A DNA stretch of 32,033 nt from Oscillospiraceae bacterium (lineage in GTDB: Bacteria > Bacillota > Clostridia > Oscillospirales > Oscillospiraceae). How positions within the stretch are numbered: the stretch's first letter is position 1; every line of letters starts with the position of its first letter. The position numbers and the translations under genes are program-made. Shown here in pieces: positions 15,851 to 22,808 of the stretch. The stretch spans positions 1 through 32,033 of the forward strand of contig JAISDV010000204.1 in assembly GCA_031264545.1 (NCBI GenBank), given 5' to 3'. A model generated the notes under the pieces. It did not search any database and was not told where the DNA came from. It saw nothing but the letters and a program-made list of their open reading frames with translations.

Positions 15851-17292
15851 ATGATATCGGGATAGCTGCCGTTTGCCGAAGCGTCAAGGCACAAGGCGCT
15901 TTCCGCGCGGTCTTCGGTTTCGGTGATGTGCTCGGCCGCCTTAAGCATGATCGCACATTCCATACGTTTTTTGAAAAGCGTGCAGCCGTAATCGTTGATT
16001 CCGGCGATGTCGCCTGCGGCGTGATAGGCGTTCGCCGCGCAGCCGCCGCTGCAATAGAGCTTCGCCCAACAGTTTTGGCAGGCGGGGCGCGCATAGGCAT
16101 TGCAGCTGCGAAAGTGCTCGCGCAGGGCGGTGTTCTTCACGCCGTCCCAAAGGTTCCCCATTGAATAGTCCGGATCGCCCACGAACTGGTGGCAGGGAAA
16201 AAGCTCGCCCCAGGTGGTCACGGCAAGGTATTCTGTCCCGCTTCCGCAGCCGGCCAGGCGCTTATAGATGCACGGCCCGCCTTCGAGGTCGAGCATGTAG
16301 TGATAGAAAGTAAAGCCCCTGTTTTCTTTATTGCGTTTAATCATTTCCTTCGCCAATATTTCGTACTGCTCAAGCAGCACGGGCAGATCGTCCTCGGTCA
16401 GGGCGCAGGGGTCATCCGGAGAGCAGACGACCGGCTCCATAGACAGCGCTTGAAAGCCCAGATCAGCCATATGGAAAATATCGTTTGTAAAGTCGGTGTT
16501 GTGATGCGTAAAGGTTCCGCGAAGATAGTATTCTCTTTTCCCGCGCATTTCAATGAATTTTTGGAATTTTGGAATGATAAGCGCATAGCTGCCCTTGCCG
16601 TTCGGGGTCTTTCTGAGACGATCATGCACCTGCTCGCGTCCGTCAAGGCTCAGGACGACATTATGTATCTCGCGGTTGGCAAAGTCGATCACCTCATCGT
16701 CAAGAAGCAGTCCGTTTGTCGTGAGGGTAAAACGGAAGCGCTTGCCTGTTTCGGCTTCCCTGGAACGGGCATAGGCGACGACAGCCTTGCATACCGCCCA
16801 GTTCATCAGCGGCTCCCCGCCGAAGAAGTCAATATCGAGCGTCTTCTGTCCGCCCGAATTTTCGATCAGAAACTCGACGGCCTTTTTTCCGACCTCGAGG
16901 CTCATGACCGCCCGCTCGCCGCGATATTTGCCCTGGGCGGCAAAGCAGTATTCACAGCTGAGATTACAGGCGTGCGCGACATGAAGGCACAGCGCTTTGA
17001 TCGCGCGGCTGTTATTTTTAAAGTCGCAGGCGTGTTCGCCGAAGCAGTCCTCTGAAAAGAGCTTACCCTCGGCTTTCAGCTCCGCGACGTCGGTCAGGCA
17101 GCTGTACACCTCATCCGGCGTGATTTCCGGATCACCGGCGTATTTCTCCAGCGCGCGCGCAACGATCTCCTCCGCCGTATGCGTCTGAAAAAGCGCGATG
17201 ACGTCATAGGCCAGCGCATCTACGGAATGGACGGCGCCGCTGAACACGTCCAGTACGATGTGATACCCATTGAGTTGGTATTGATGGATCAT
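15847..17292 (-). CDS. scfB: Radical-SAM SCIFF peptide maturase (thioether-forming)
   Basis: A 481-aa radical-SAM/SPASM enzyme. Residues 1-80 look like an RRE-type peptide-recognition domain. C109, C113 and C116 (ACNLSCEYC) bind the SAM [4Fe-4S] cluster. The C-terminal SPASM region has many cysteines (GCGSGTEY, FPCHQF, CQNCWAKLYCSGGC) for auxiliary clusters. In the related CteB/ScfB enzymes this installs a sulfur-to-alpha-carbon thioether in the Cys-rich SCIFF peptide, which is encoded just upstream at 17401-17553. ATG at 17292 has GGAGG 5 bases upstream. Translation is coupled to hemZ. The family assignment is firm because peptide and enzyme are adjacent. Confidence 0.95.
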   Translation of the reverse strand: MIHQYQLNGYHIVLDVFSGAVHSVDALAYDVIALFQTHTAEEIVARALEKYAGDPEITPDEVYSCLTDVAELKAEGKLFSEDCFGEHACDFKNNSRAIKALCLHVAHACNLSCEYCFAAQGKYRGERAVMSLEVGKKAVEFLIENSGGQKTLDIDFFGGEPLMNWAVCKAVVAYARSREAETGKRFRFTLTTNGLLLDDEVIDFANREIHNVVLSLDGREQVHDRLRKTPNGKGSYALIIPKFQKFIEMRGKREYYLRGTFTHHNTDFTNDIFHMADLGFQALSMEPVVCSPDDPCALTEDDLPVLLEQYEILAKEMIKRNKENRGFTFYHYMLDLEGGPCIYKRLAGCGSGTEYLAVTTWGELFPCHQFVGDPDYSMGNLWDGVKNTALREHFRSCNAYARPACQNCWAKLYCSGGCAANAYHAAGDIAGINDYGCTLFKKRMECAIMLKAAEHITETEDRAESALCLDASANGSYPDII

Positions 17293-17337
17293 AAGTACCT
17301 CCGGCTCCGGCGGCTTTATCCGCCCCGCGCAGACAGG

Positions 17338-17374
17338 GAAAAATGCTGTTCGGCCAAAACGGGACGAACAGCAT
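17338..17374 (-). terminator. Terminator between the SCIFF peptide and its maturase
   Basis: ATGCTGTTCG (17374-17365, minus strand) pairs with CGAACAGCAT (17352-17343) and is followed by five T. It probably ends most transcripts after scfA, with read-through supplying less scfB. Confidence 0.8.
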
Positions 17375-17400
17375 CCGATGCTTTTTCCGGGGTCAGGCGC

Positions 17401-17553
17401 TTATCTGCACTTCTCGCAGACCTGGTTCGCGACGCCGCAGGAGGTCTTGCACGCGGATTGGCAGGAAGTCTGGCACGCGCCGCAGCCGCCTGTCTTCAGG
17501 GTCTTTTTAAGATCGCGGGTGCTGAGCGTTTTGATTCTTTTCATGGCTTTCAT
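17401..17553 (-). CDS. scfA: SCIFF ribosomally made peptide precursor (six-cysteine class, here with seven)
   Basis: A 50-aa peptide. The N-terminal leader (residues 1-22) is basic and similar to the SCIFF leader MKHIKTL (here MKRIKTL from residue 4). The core is CGACQTSCQSACKTSC (24-39) with further Cys at 46 and 49, so seven cysteines (24, 27, 31, 35, 39, 46, 49), where the family name refers to six. ATG at 17553 is chosen because AAGGAG (17567-17562) lies 8 bases upstream; the in-frame ATG at 17544 would be 17 bases from it. The adjacent maturase should form a thioether bridge in the core. The function of SCIFF peptides is unknown. Confidence 0.93.
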   Translation of the reverse strand: MKAMKRIKTLSTRDLKKTLKTGGCGACQTSCQSACKTSCGVANQVCEKCR

Positions 17554-17582
17554 AGCTGATACTCCTTAAAGATCGACTGCTG

Positions 17583-17617
17583 TATTCTAATATAGAATAT
17601 ATCGCCCCGCTTGTCAA
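17583..17617 (-). promoter_or_regulatory. scfA promoter with an inverted repeat over the -10 box
   Basis: On the minus strand: consensus TTGACA (17617-17612), exactly 17-nt spacer, TATATT (17594-17589). A perfect inverted repeat TATTCTA-ATA-TAGAATA (17583-17599) spans the -10 and the start region, so a bound protein would block polymerase. Confidence 0.85.
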
Positions 17618-17663
17618 GGGCGGCGCCGTTTTTGAAGACGTGCCGCGGCAAGCTATACAACCG

Positions 17664-17690
17664 CCCTGCGGCGTGTCCCACGCCACAGGG
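17664..17690. other. Hairpin between the decarboxylase-like gene and the scfA promoter
   Basis: CCCTGCGGCGTG (17664-17675) pairs with CACGCCACAGGG (17679-17690) with one mismatch. It lacks a T-run on the minus strand, so termination of the upstream gene here is only possible. Confidence 0.35.
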
Positions 17691-17704
17691 TTAAATCCAA
17701 GCGC

Positions 17705-17725
17705 GTGCGCACATGCGCGTAAAAA
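17705..17725 (-). repeat. GTGCGCAC-core 3'-end repeat, copy 3
   Basis: On the minus strand, five T then ACGCGCATGTGCGCAC, about 9 bases past the decarboxylase-like stop codon. It differs at one position from the copy at 1057-1077 after the BRO-like gene. Confidence 0.6.
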
Positions 17726-17733
17726 TACCGTTT

Positions 17734-19227
17734 CTATCTGAGTACGCAGACAGTTTTCGGCATACCGCCGCCGCTGCCGTAAAGCAAAACGCCGGCCTCG
17801 CGCTGAATAGACAGGCTGCTGACCACCTCATCCGTCAACTCCTCGCCGGGTACGACCAGCGGGATGCCGGGGGGGTATGCCCAGATATATTCCGCGCAGA
17901 TCCGGCCACGCGCGTCGCGGAGGGCAAGCGCCCGCGCGGGCTGCCTGCGCGCCTGCGATACGGCCATCCGCCTCGGCGGTATCTTCGGAGCAGTAAAGGG
18001 AACGCGCGGAGCCGTCCGCCTGACGCCCGCGTCCACCGCGGCGAGCGCCGCCGCAAGTTTTTCAAGGTGCTCGTCGCTGTCGAGCAAGCCGGTCATCGCG
18101 ACCGCATGGCCGCAGGCGGCCATTTCACACTCTATGCCGAAGCCGGCGCGGAGCGCGTCCATAACGGCCACGCCGGTCGTGTCCGTCCCTTCACAGGAAA
18201 TCAGGATTTTGCTCCTGTCGAAGCCGCAGACCTCGGCACTCTCAATGCCGCGGCCCGAATAGCCCGCCTGATGACCCCGTTTCTGACAGGAAAAAAGCTC
18301 GCCGTGGCCCGGAAGCCGCAGATTTTGAACAGGTGAAAGCAGCCCGTCAAAGCGGTCGAGCCGTGCGCGCCACGCCTGAAAAAGCGCGCTCCCGCGCTCC
18401 TCGACCAGCTCGCGCGTACCATCGATCGCGGCCATGAGCAGGTATGAGGGACTGCTCGTCTCATATACGGATAGCTCGCGCAGGATATCCTCTCTCCGGA
18501 TAAGCCCGCCTGAGAGATGGAGAAGTCCCGTCTGCGTGAGTCCCGTGAGTGTTTTGTGGACGCTCTGTATAACGATATCCGCCCCCGCATGGACAGCCCC
18601 GCCCGTGAAATAGGGTGACAGGCCGAGGTGTGCGCCGTGCGCCTCGTCCACGATCAGGGGTGAGCCGTACATATGGCAAATTACGGCAATTTCCGCAATG
18701 TTGCTGATCACGCCCTCATAGGTCGGGCTTGTCAGGATAATTGGAGTACCAAGATTATCCTGTACCGCGATTTCTATCGCCTTGGGTGAAATGCTGCCGC
18801 AAAAGCCGAAGCCGGCGACTGTCGGCGGCGCGATGTAAACGGGCGTAAGCCCGTTCAGCTCCGCGGCGTTATAGACCGAGCGGTGACAGTTTCTCGCCAT
18901 GATGAGCGTCCCGTTTCCGCAGAGCTTTGAAGCCGCGGCGACGGCGGCAAGAATGCCGCAGGTCGAGCCGTTTACGAGGAAAAAAGCGTCGGCGCTGTTC
19001 CAGAGCGCTGCGGCCCTTTTCATGGCTTCGCGCAAGATCCCATGCGGATGATGCAGGTCGTCAAAGCCCGCGATTTCGGTAATATCATACCGCGCGCCCA
19101 GCTTTTCGAGAAATGCGATGCCGGCGGCGTTGCGTTTATGCCCGGGAACATGCATGGGTACGGCGCCGGAGGCCGCATAGGCCTTAAGCTGTTGAAACAG
19201 CGAGGGAAAGGCATCGTCTTTTATCAT
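17734..19227 (-). CDS. Orn/Lys/Arg decarboxylase-family PLP enzyme
   Basis: A 497-aa fold-type I PLP protein. The N-terminus HVPGHKRN, the glycine/cysteine loop VNGSTCGILAAV, the VDEAHGAHLGL segment (Asp contacts the pyridine nitrogen) and SVHKTLTGLTQ, whose lysine would carry PLP, match the Orn/Lys/Arg decarboxylase major domain, and a C-terminal region follows. Members decarboxylate basic amino acids to polyamines; the substrate is not predicted. It starts at ATG 19227 with GGAGG (19234-19238) 6 bases upstream; an in-frame ATG at 19305 has no ribosome site. It does not begin at a dnaX- or tmk-linked position that would suggest another paralogue. Confidence 0.88.
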   Translation of the reverse strand: MIKDDAFPSLFQQLKAYAASGAVPMHVPGHKRNAAGIAFLEKLGARYDITEIAGFDDLHHPHGILREAMKRAAALWNSADAFFLVNGSTCGILAAVAAASKLCGNGTLIMARNCHRSVYNAAELNGLTPVYIAPPTVAGFGFCGSISPKAIEIAVQDNLGTPIILTSPTYEGVISNIAEIAVICHMYGSPLIVDEAHGAHLGLSPYFTGGAVHAGADIVIQSVHKTLTGLTQTGLLHLSGGLIRREDILRELSVYETSSPSYLLMAAIDGTRELVEERGSALFQAWRARLDRFDGLLSPVQNLRLPGHGELFSCQKRGHQAGYSGRGIESAEVCGFDRSKILISCEGTDTTGVAVMDALRAGFGIECEMAACGHAVAMTGLLDSDEHLEKLAAALAAVDAGVRRTAPRVPFTAPKIPPRRMAVSQARRQPARALALRDARGRICAEYIWAYPPGIPLVVPGEELTDEVVSSLSIQREAGVLLYGSGGGMPKTVCVLR

Positions 19228-19303
19228 GAAGCACCTCCATATCGGCCCCGGTCGGAAGCGCATAGGCTTCCGCTGTGTGACGGCTTCGGATATCGGCAAG
19301 TCC

Positions 19304-19333
19304 ATTATAATATCGTCCGCGGCCGATTATCAA
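19304..19333 (-). promoter_or_regulatory. Promoter of the decarboxylase-family gene
   Basis: On the minus strand: TTGATA (19333-19328), 18-nt spacer, TATAAT (19309-19304). It lies about 77 bases before the ATG. Confidence 0.65.
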
Positions 19334-19363
19334 CATATTTCACCGCTTGATTTTTTGCAAGCA

Positions 19364-19445
19364 AATCCCGGGAGAAAAAAATTCTCCCGGGATTGACAAA
19401 AAACGCCTTTGCACAGCTATCAAAGCTGAAAATATTCGGCTGTGC
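19364..19445 (-). terminator. Double-hairpin terminator after rpsT
   Basis: Just past the rpsT stop, GCACAGC/GCTGTGC (19439-19445 with 19411-19417) forms a small stem; about six bases further a TTTTTT follows. A second stem AATCCCGGGAGAA (13 bp, arms 19364-19376 and 19382-19394) lies beyond. Either or both could terminate rpsT transcription. Confidence 0.6.
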
Positions 19446-19709
19446 TTATTGCATTTCGCTGAGCTTGACGGTAAGCCTGGATTTTTTGTGAGCCGCGCAG
19501 TTCTTGTGGATCAGATGCTTTGACGCGGCATGGTCGATCGTTTTGACAGCGACCTTATAGGCACTGACGGCTGTTTCGCGATCGCCCTCTGTAATTGCCG
19601 CGTCGAACTTCTTCAGGTTAGTTTTGAGCAAAGTTTTTGCCGCCCTGTTTTTCACGTTTCGGGCCTTGGCAAGGGCGTCTCTCTTCGCCGCAGATTTAAT
19701 ATTGGGCAC
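19446..19709 (-). CDS. rpsT: 30S ribosomal protein S20
   Basis: An 87-aa basic protein matching S20: it opens MPNIKSAAKRDALAKARNVK, then a KTLLKTNLKKF segment, and ends with the conserved IHKNCAAHKKSRLTVKL stretch. S20 is a primary 16S rRNA-binding protein. It starts with GTG at 19709, preceded by GGAGGAGG (19719-19727). It has its own promoter and terminator. A monocistronic S20 facing gpr is common in clostridial genomes. Confidence 0.96.
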   Translation of the reverse strand: MPNIKSAAKRDALAKARNVKNRAAKTLLKTNLKKFDAAITEGDRETAVSAYKVAVKTIDHAASKHLIHKNCAAHKKSRLTVKLSEMQ

Positions 19710-19763
19710 TGGTTGCCACCTCCTCCTATAAGCAGTCGCGTCATAAATATTCCGCGGACATTA

Positions 19764-19792
19764 ATTCTACCACTAAAAATCACCGTTTGCAA
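19764..19792 (-). promoter_or_regulatory. rpsT promoter
   Basis: On the minus strand: TTGCAA (19792-19787), 17-nt spacer, TAGAAT (19769-19764), about 55 bases before the GTG start. Confidence 0.75.
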
Positions 19793-19969
19793 GAATTTTT
19801 TCAGTTTTTTCTTTTTTCTTTTTGAGTAAAATCGAGAAGCTGCTTGATAATGCGGAACGGCGGAAAATGACCGCTTTGGCGGTATTTTGCGCTGTGCATA
19901 CAGGTTCTCATAGTATAAGCCGGCTGTTAACGCAGAGACTATACATAAAATATTGACGGAGGAGCAGGA

Positions 19970-20854
19970 ATGGAAGGCTTCAGGCAACGGACCGATCTCG
20001 CCGCCGAGGCAAGGGAATTGGCGGCAGCCGGGAAAGCGGAGGAGCTGGAAGGCGTAAGCTTCGAGGAAATCGCAGCGGAGGAATTTAAATACCAAAAATT
20101 GTCAATTGCGAATGAAGCCGGCGCAGCGGCGATCGGAAAACCTGTTGGAACATACTATACGGCATTCCTTTCCTCCGTCTTAAGACGTGAAAGCGGCAGC
20201 TTTATCGCTGCGGTTTCAGCGCTTGCCGGACTATTGCGGGAATTGGCCGGCGAACCGGGCGGCCTAAGTCTGGTTGTGGGTCTGGGAAATAGGAATATAA
20301 CCCCGGATGCGATTGGTCCTGTTTCAGCCGCGGCGGTGCTTGTTACGCGCCATTTAAAAAGGCATGTGCCGGAGGATTTTGCCTTCCTCAGTCCGGTCGC
20401 AGTCGTTACGCCCGGTGTTCTCGGGACGAGCGGGATCGAGAGCGCCGACTATATCAAATGGATCTGCCTGAGGCTCAGGCCGGACAGGGTTATTGTCGTC
20501 GATGCGTTGGCTGCCCGTAATCCGGACAGGCTGTGCAGGACGGTTCAAATGACTGACACAGGCATCACGCCCGGCTCAGGCGTCGGCAACAGCCGCAGTG
20601 CAATCAACAAAGAAATGCTCGGCATTCCCGTCATTGCGATAGGCGTTCCCACTGTGATCGATATTCGCAGTCTTCTTCTGGACATGGGAGAGGGTACGCT
20701 TTCAAAAAAAGCAATAGATGCGAACGCTATGATCGTCACCCCCAGGAACATTGACAGCGAAGTCAGCTGTGCCGGGCGGGTAGTCGCTTACGCGATTAAT
20801 CTTGCGCTTCATAACGGACTGACTGTTGAAGACATTGATATGCTCATCGGCTGA
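19970..20854 (+). CDS. gpr: Spore germination protease GPR
   Basis: A 294-aa protease that degrades small acid-soluble proteins (SASPs) during spore germination. It opens with RTDLAAEARE, matching the GPR propeptide cleavage zone, and carries the conserved LVVGLGNRNITPDAIGP, LGTSGIESADYI and ITPGSGVGNSR blocks. It is shorter than the B. subtilis enzyme (368 aa), mainly in the propeptide and internal loops, as in many clostridia. GGAGGAGCAGGA precedes the ATG. I see no convincing sigma-G promoter. Its presence shows the organism forms, or recently formed, endospores. Confidence 0.93.
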   Translation: MEGFRQRTDLAAEARELAAAGKAEELEGVSFEEIAAEEFKYQKLSIANEAGAAAIGKPVGTYYTAFLSSVLRRESGSFIAAVSALAGLLRELAGEPGGLSLVVGLGNRNITPDAIGPVSAAAVLVTRHLKRHVPEDFAFLSPVAVVTPGVLGTSGIESADYIKWICLRLRPDRVIVVDALAARNPDRLCRTVQMTDTGITPGSGVGNSRSAINKEMLGIPVIAIGVPTVIDIRSLLLDMGEGTLSKKAIDANAMIVTPRNIDSEVSCAGRVVAYAINLALHNGLTVEDIDMLIG

Positions 20855-20862
20855 GTGCGCCC

Positions 20863-20912
20863 TTTTCTTCTGAGGGCAATGTTTCACGTGAAACATTGCC
20901 CTCAGAAGAAAA
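20863..20912. repeat. 50-bp perfect palindrome containing parS
   Basis: Every base from 20863 to 20912 is symmetric about 20887/20888, giving 25-bp arms with no loop. The centre is the parS site. The arms are 9 bases past the gpr stop codon, so the palindrome could also serve as a bidirectional transcription stop for gpr; its flanks (TTTT and AAAA) fit that use. Confidence 0.9.
20880..20895. promoter_or_regulatory. parS centromere site
   Basis: TGTTTCACGTGAAACA matches the bacterial parS consensus bound by ParB/Spo0J. It lies directly upstream of parA-parB, the most common position for a chromosomal parS, and marks an origin-proximal region. Confidence 0.96.
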
Positions 20913-20935
20913 TTACAGCATCGCCGCTAAAGACA

Positions 20936-20964
20936 TTGAAAACGCTGTCCCAAACTGTTATAAT
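20936..20964 (+). promoter_or_regulatory. parA-parB promoter
   Basis: TTGAAA (20936-20941), 17-nt spacer, TATAAT (20959-20964). It lies 41-56 bases past parS, so ParB spreading from parS could repress it. The start near 20971 rules out an upstream parA start. Confidence 0.85.
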
Positions 20965-21003
20965 AAACAGCAAGACATAGAAAGGGCGCCAGGGAACACC
21001 ATT

Positions 21004-21792
21004 ATGGGCAAAATCATCGCAATAGTTAACCAGAAAGGCGGAGTGGGAAAAACGACTACCTGTGTCAACCTTTCCTATGCGCTGCACCTCCGAGGTAAGA
21101 AAGTGCTGCTCTGCGACTGCGACCCACAGGGGAACAGCACCTCCGGTCTCGGCGTCGACAAAAGCACGAGTCCGAATACATATGACGTGATCATGAACGG
21201 CGAATCGCCGGAAAATGCGGCAGTTCAAACGAAATTCGGGAGCCTTCTTCCGGCCAACCGAGAGCTTACAGGGGCGCTTATTGAACTCGTAGGCGTTGAT
21301 GAACGGGAATTTGTGCTGAAAAAGGCGCTTGCCGCGGTCAAAGAGCAGTACGATTACGTGTTTATCGACTGTCCGCCCTCGCTCGAACTCTTGACGCTCA
21401 ACGCCCTCTGCGCCGCGGACAGCGTACTTGTTCCGGTACAGTGCGAATACTTCGCGCTGGAAGGCTTGACCGACTTGGTCGCAACCGTCAAAACAGTCAA
21501 CAAACGCCTGAATACCAATTTGAAGTTCGAAGGCTTCGTGCTGACCATGTATGATTCCCGTACTAAGCTTTCTCTCGAGGTCGAGGCGGAAATCAAAAAG
21601 TTTTTTGGAAACAAGGTGTACGAAACCCGAATACCGAGAAATGTCCGCCTGAGTGAAGCGCCAAGCCATGGAAAGCCTGTCATTGCTTATGACAAAGCCT
21701 CAAAGGGAAGCCGGGCCTATCTGAAGCTGGCAAGCGAATTCCTCACGGCACAGGGCGGAAAGCGTATAAAACAAGGGTTGTTCGGGCTGTAA
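21004..21792 (+). CDS. parA: Chromosome-partitioning ATPase ParA (Soj)
   Basis: A 262-aa MinD/ParA-type ATPase. The deviant Walker A is KGGVGKTT at 11-18 and the CDCDPQGN strand at 37-44 carries the catalytic Asp. ParA forms ATP-dependent dimers on DNA that ParB-parS complexes pull on during segregation; in sporulating bacteria Soj also affects replication initiation and Spo0A-dependent genes. ATG at 21004 gives the standard MGKIIAIVNQKGGVGKTT start; its ribosome site is weak (AGGG). Upstream in-frame codons are ruled out by the promoter at 20936-20964. It lies 32 bases from parB, as one operon. Confidence 0.95.
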   Translation: MGKIIAIVNQKGGVGKTTTCVNLSYALHLRGKKVLLCDCDPQGNSTSGLGVDKSTSPNTYDVIMNGESPENAAVQTKFGSLLPANRELTGALIELVGVDEREFVLKKALAAVKEQYDYVFIDCPPSLELLTLNALCAADSVLVPVQCEYFALEGLTDLVATVKTVNKRLNTNLKFEGFVLTMYDSRTKLSLEVEAEIKKFFGNKVYETRIPRNVRLSEAPSHGKPVIAYDKASKGSRAYLKLASEFLTAQGGKRIKQGLFGL

Positions 21793-21824
21793 ATCGGCGG
21801 AACTATAGATATTAGGAGGTCGTT

Positions 21825-22739
21825 ATGGCCGAAAAGACACATAATAAAAGAGGACTGGGAACCGGATTGGGCGCGCTTTTTGGAGAGGACAGCATCGAAA
21901 ACGATCTGAGCGGGGCTATGAGCCTGGCAATAGAAAAAGTTGAACCGAAAAGTGATCAGCCAAGAAATTCCTTCGACCGGGAGAGCCTGCAGGCGCTTTC
22001 TGATTCGATCCGGCAGTACGGAATGATCCAGCCGATCACAGTCAGGCGTCTGGATTCAGGCTATTACCAAATCGTTGCAGGCGAACGGCGCTGGCGGGCG
22101 GCAAGGCTGGCCGGTCTGTCTGAGGTGCCCGTCCGTGTAATCGAGGCCGATGATAAAAAGGCTATGGAGCTTGCGCTCGTCGAAAATCTCCAGCGCGAGG
22201 ACCTGAATGCGATCGAGGAGGCCAAGGGCTACCGCACCTTAATCGAAGAGTATGGTATGACACAGGAGGAAGCCTCCCAGAGCATCGGTAAATCGCGCTC
22301 AGCCATAACAAATGCCCTCCGGCTGCTCAAGCTCGCGCCCCCCGTCATGGCAATGGTGGAGGACGGGGACATCTCAGCCGGGCACGCGAGGGCGCTGCTG
22401 GCCATCAGGGATGAAGCGGATCAGCTCCGAGCCGCAACAAAGGTTATCAGCGAAAGCCTCTCCGTCAGGCAAGCCGAAAGTCTGGCGGCAAAATTGAGCG
22501 CGCCGGCTACTGAGAGAGACACGCCGAATGACGACAGCACAGTTATCAGGGTCAATTACCTTGCCGAGGCGGAAAAAAGGCTGAAGGCCGCATTGGGCCG
22601 CAAGGTAACGATACGCGACGGCAGCAAAAAAGGCCTTGTTGAATTGGAATATTATGGAAGCGACGATAGAGAGGTCCTGATCGATGCGTTGCTGAAATTC
22701 GGCGGCGCAAAAGGGGATACGGGCTGCGAGGGCGACTGA
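21825..22739 (+). CDS. parB: Chromosome-partitioning protein ParB (Spo0J)
   Basis: A 304-aa CTP-dependent DNA clamp that binds parS. LGTGLGALFG (11-20) is the N-terminal ParA-stimulating motif. GERRWRA (86-92) and ENLQREDLN (120-128) are the CTP-binding motifs. The helix-turn-helix spans about 145-167 (MTQEEASQSIGKSRSAITNA). The C-terminal 45 residues form the dimerisation domain. AGGAGG precedes ATG at 21825. It works with ParA on the parS palindrome 900 bases upstream. Confidence 0.96.
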   Translation: MAEKTHNKRGLGTGLGALFGEDSIENDLSGAMSLAIEKVEPKSDQPRNSFDRESLQALSDSIRQYGMIQPITVRRLDSGYYQIVAGERRWRAARLAGLSEVPVRVIEADDKKAMELALVENLQREDLNAIEEAKGYRTLIEEYGMTQEEASQSIGKSRSAITNALRLLKLAPPVMAMVEDGDISAGHARALLAIRDEADQLRAATKVISESLSVRQAESLAAKLSAPATERDTPNDDSTVIRVNYLAEAEKRLKAALGRKVTIRDGSKKGLVELEYYGSDDREVLIDALLKFGGAKGDTGCEGD

Positions 22740-22808
22740 CGGCAGTCAGCGCCGGCAGCATGCTATGAATTCAGCCGGAATCACCGGCAGGGAGAGGAGC
22801 AATAAAAA

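Noticed and set aside
19855-19969. Sigma-G promoter for gpr
   Set aside because: No pair of -35 and -10 boxes with the right spacing was found by eye, although gpr is usually sigma-G controlled.
20896-21003. In-frame extension of parA starting inside the palindrome
   Set aside because: The promoter at 20936-20964 lies within the extension, and family ParA proteins start as MGKIIAI at 21004.
22740-22808. T-box leader for serS
   Set aside because: The 69-base gap after parB is too short and lacks the T-box sequence or a terminator.
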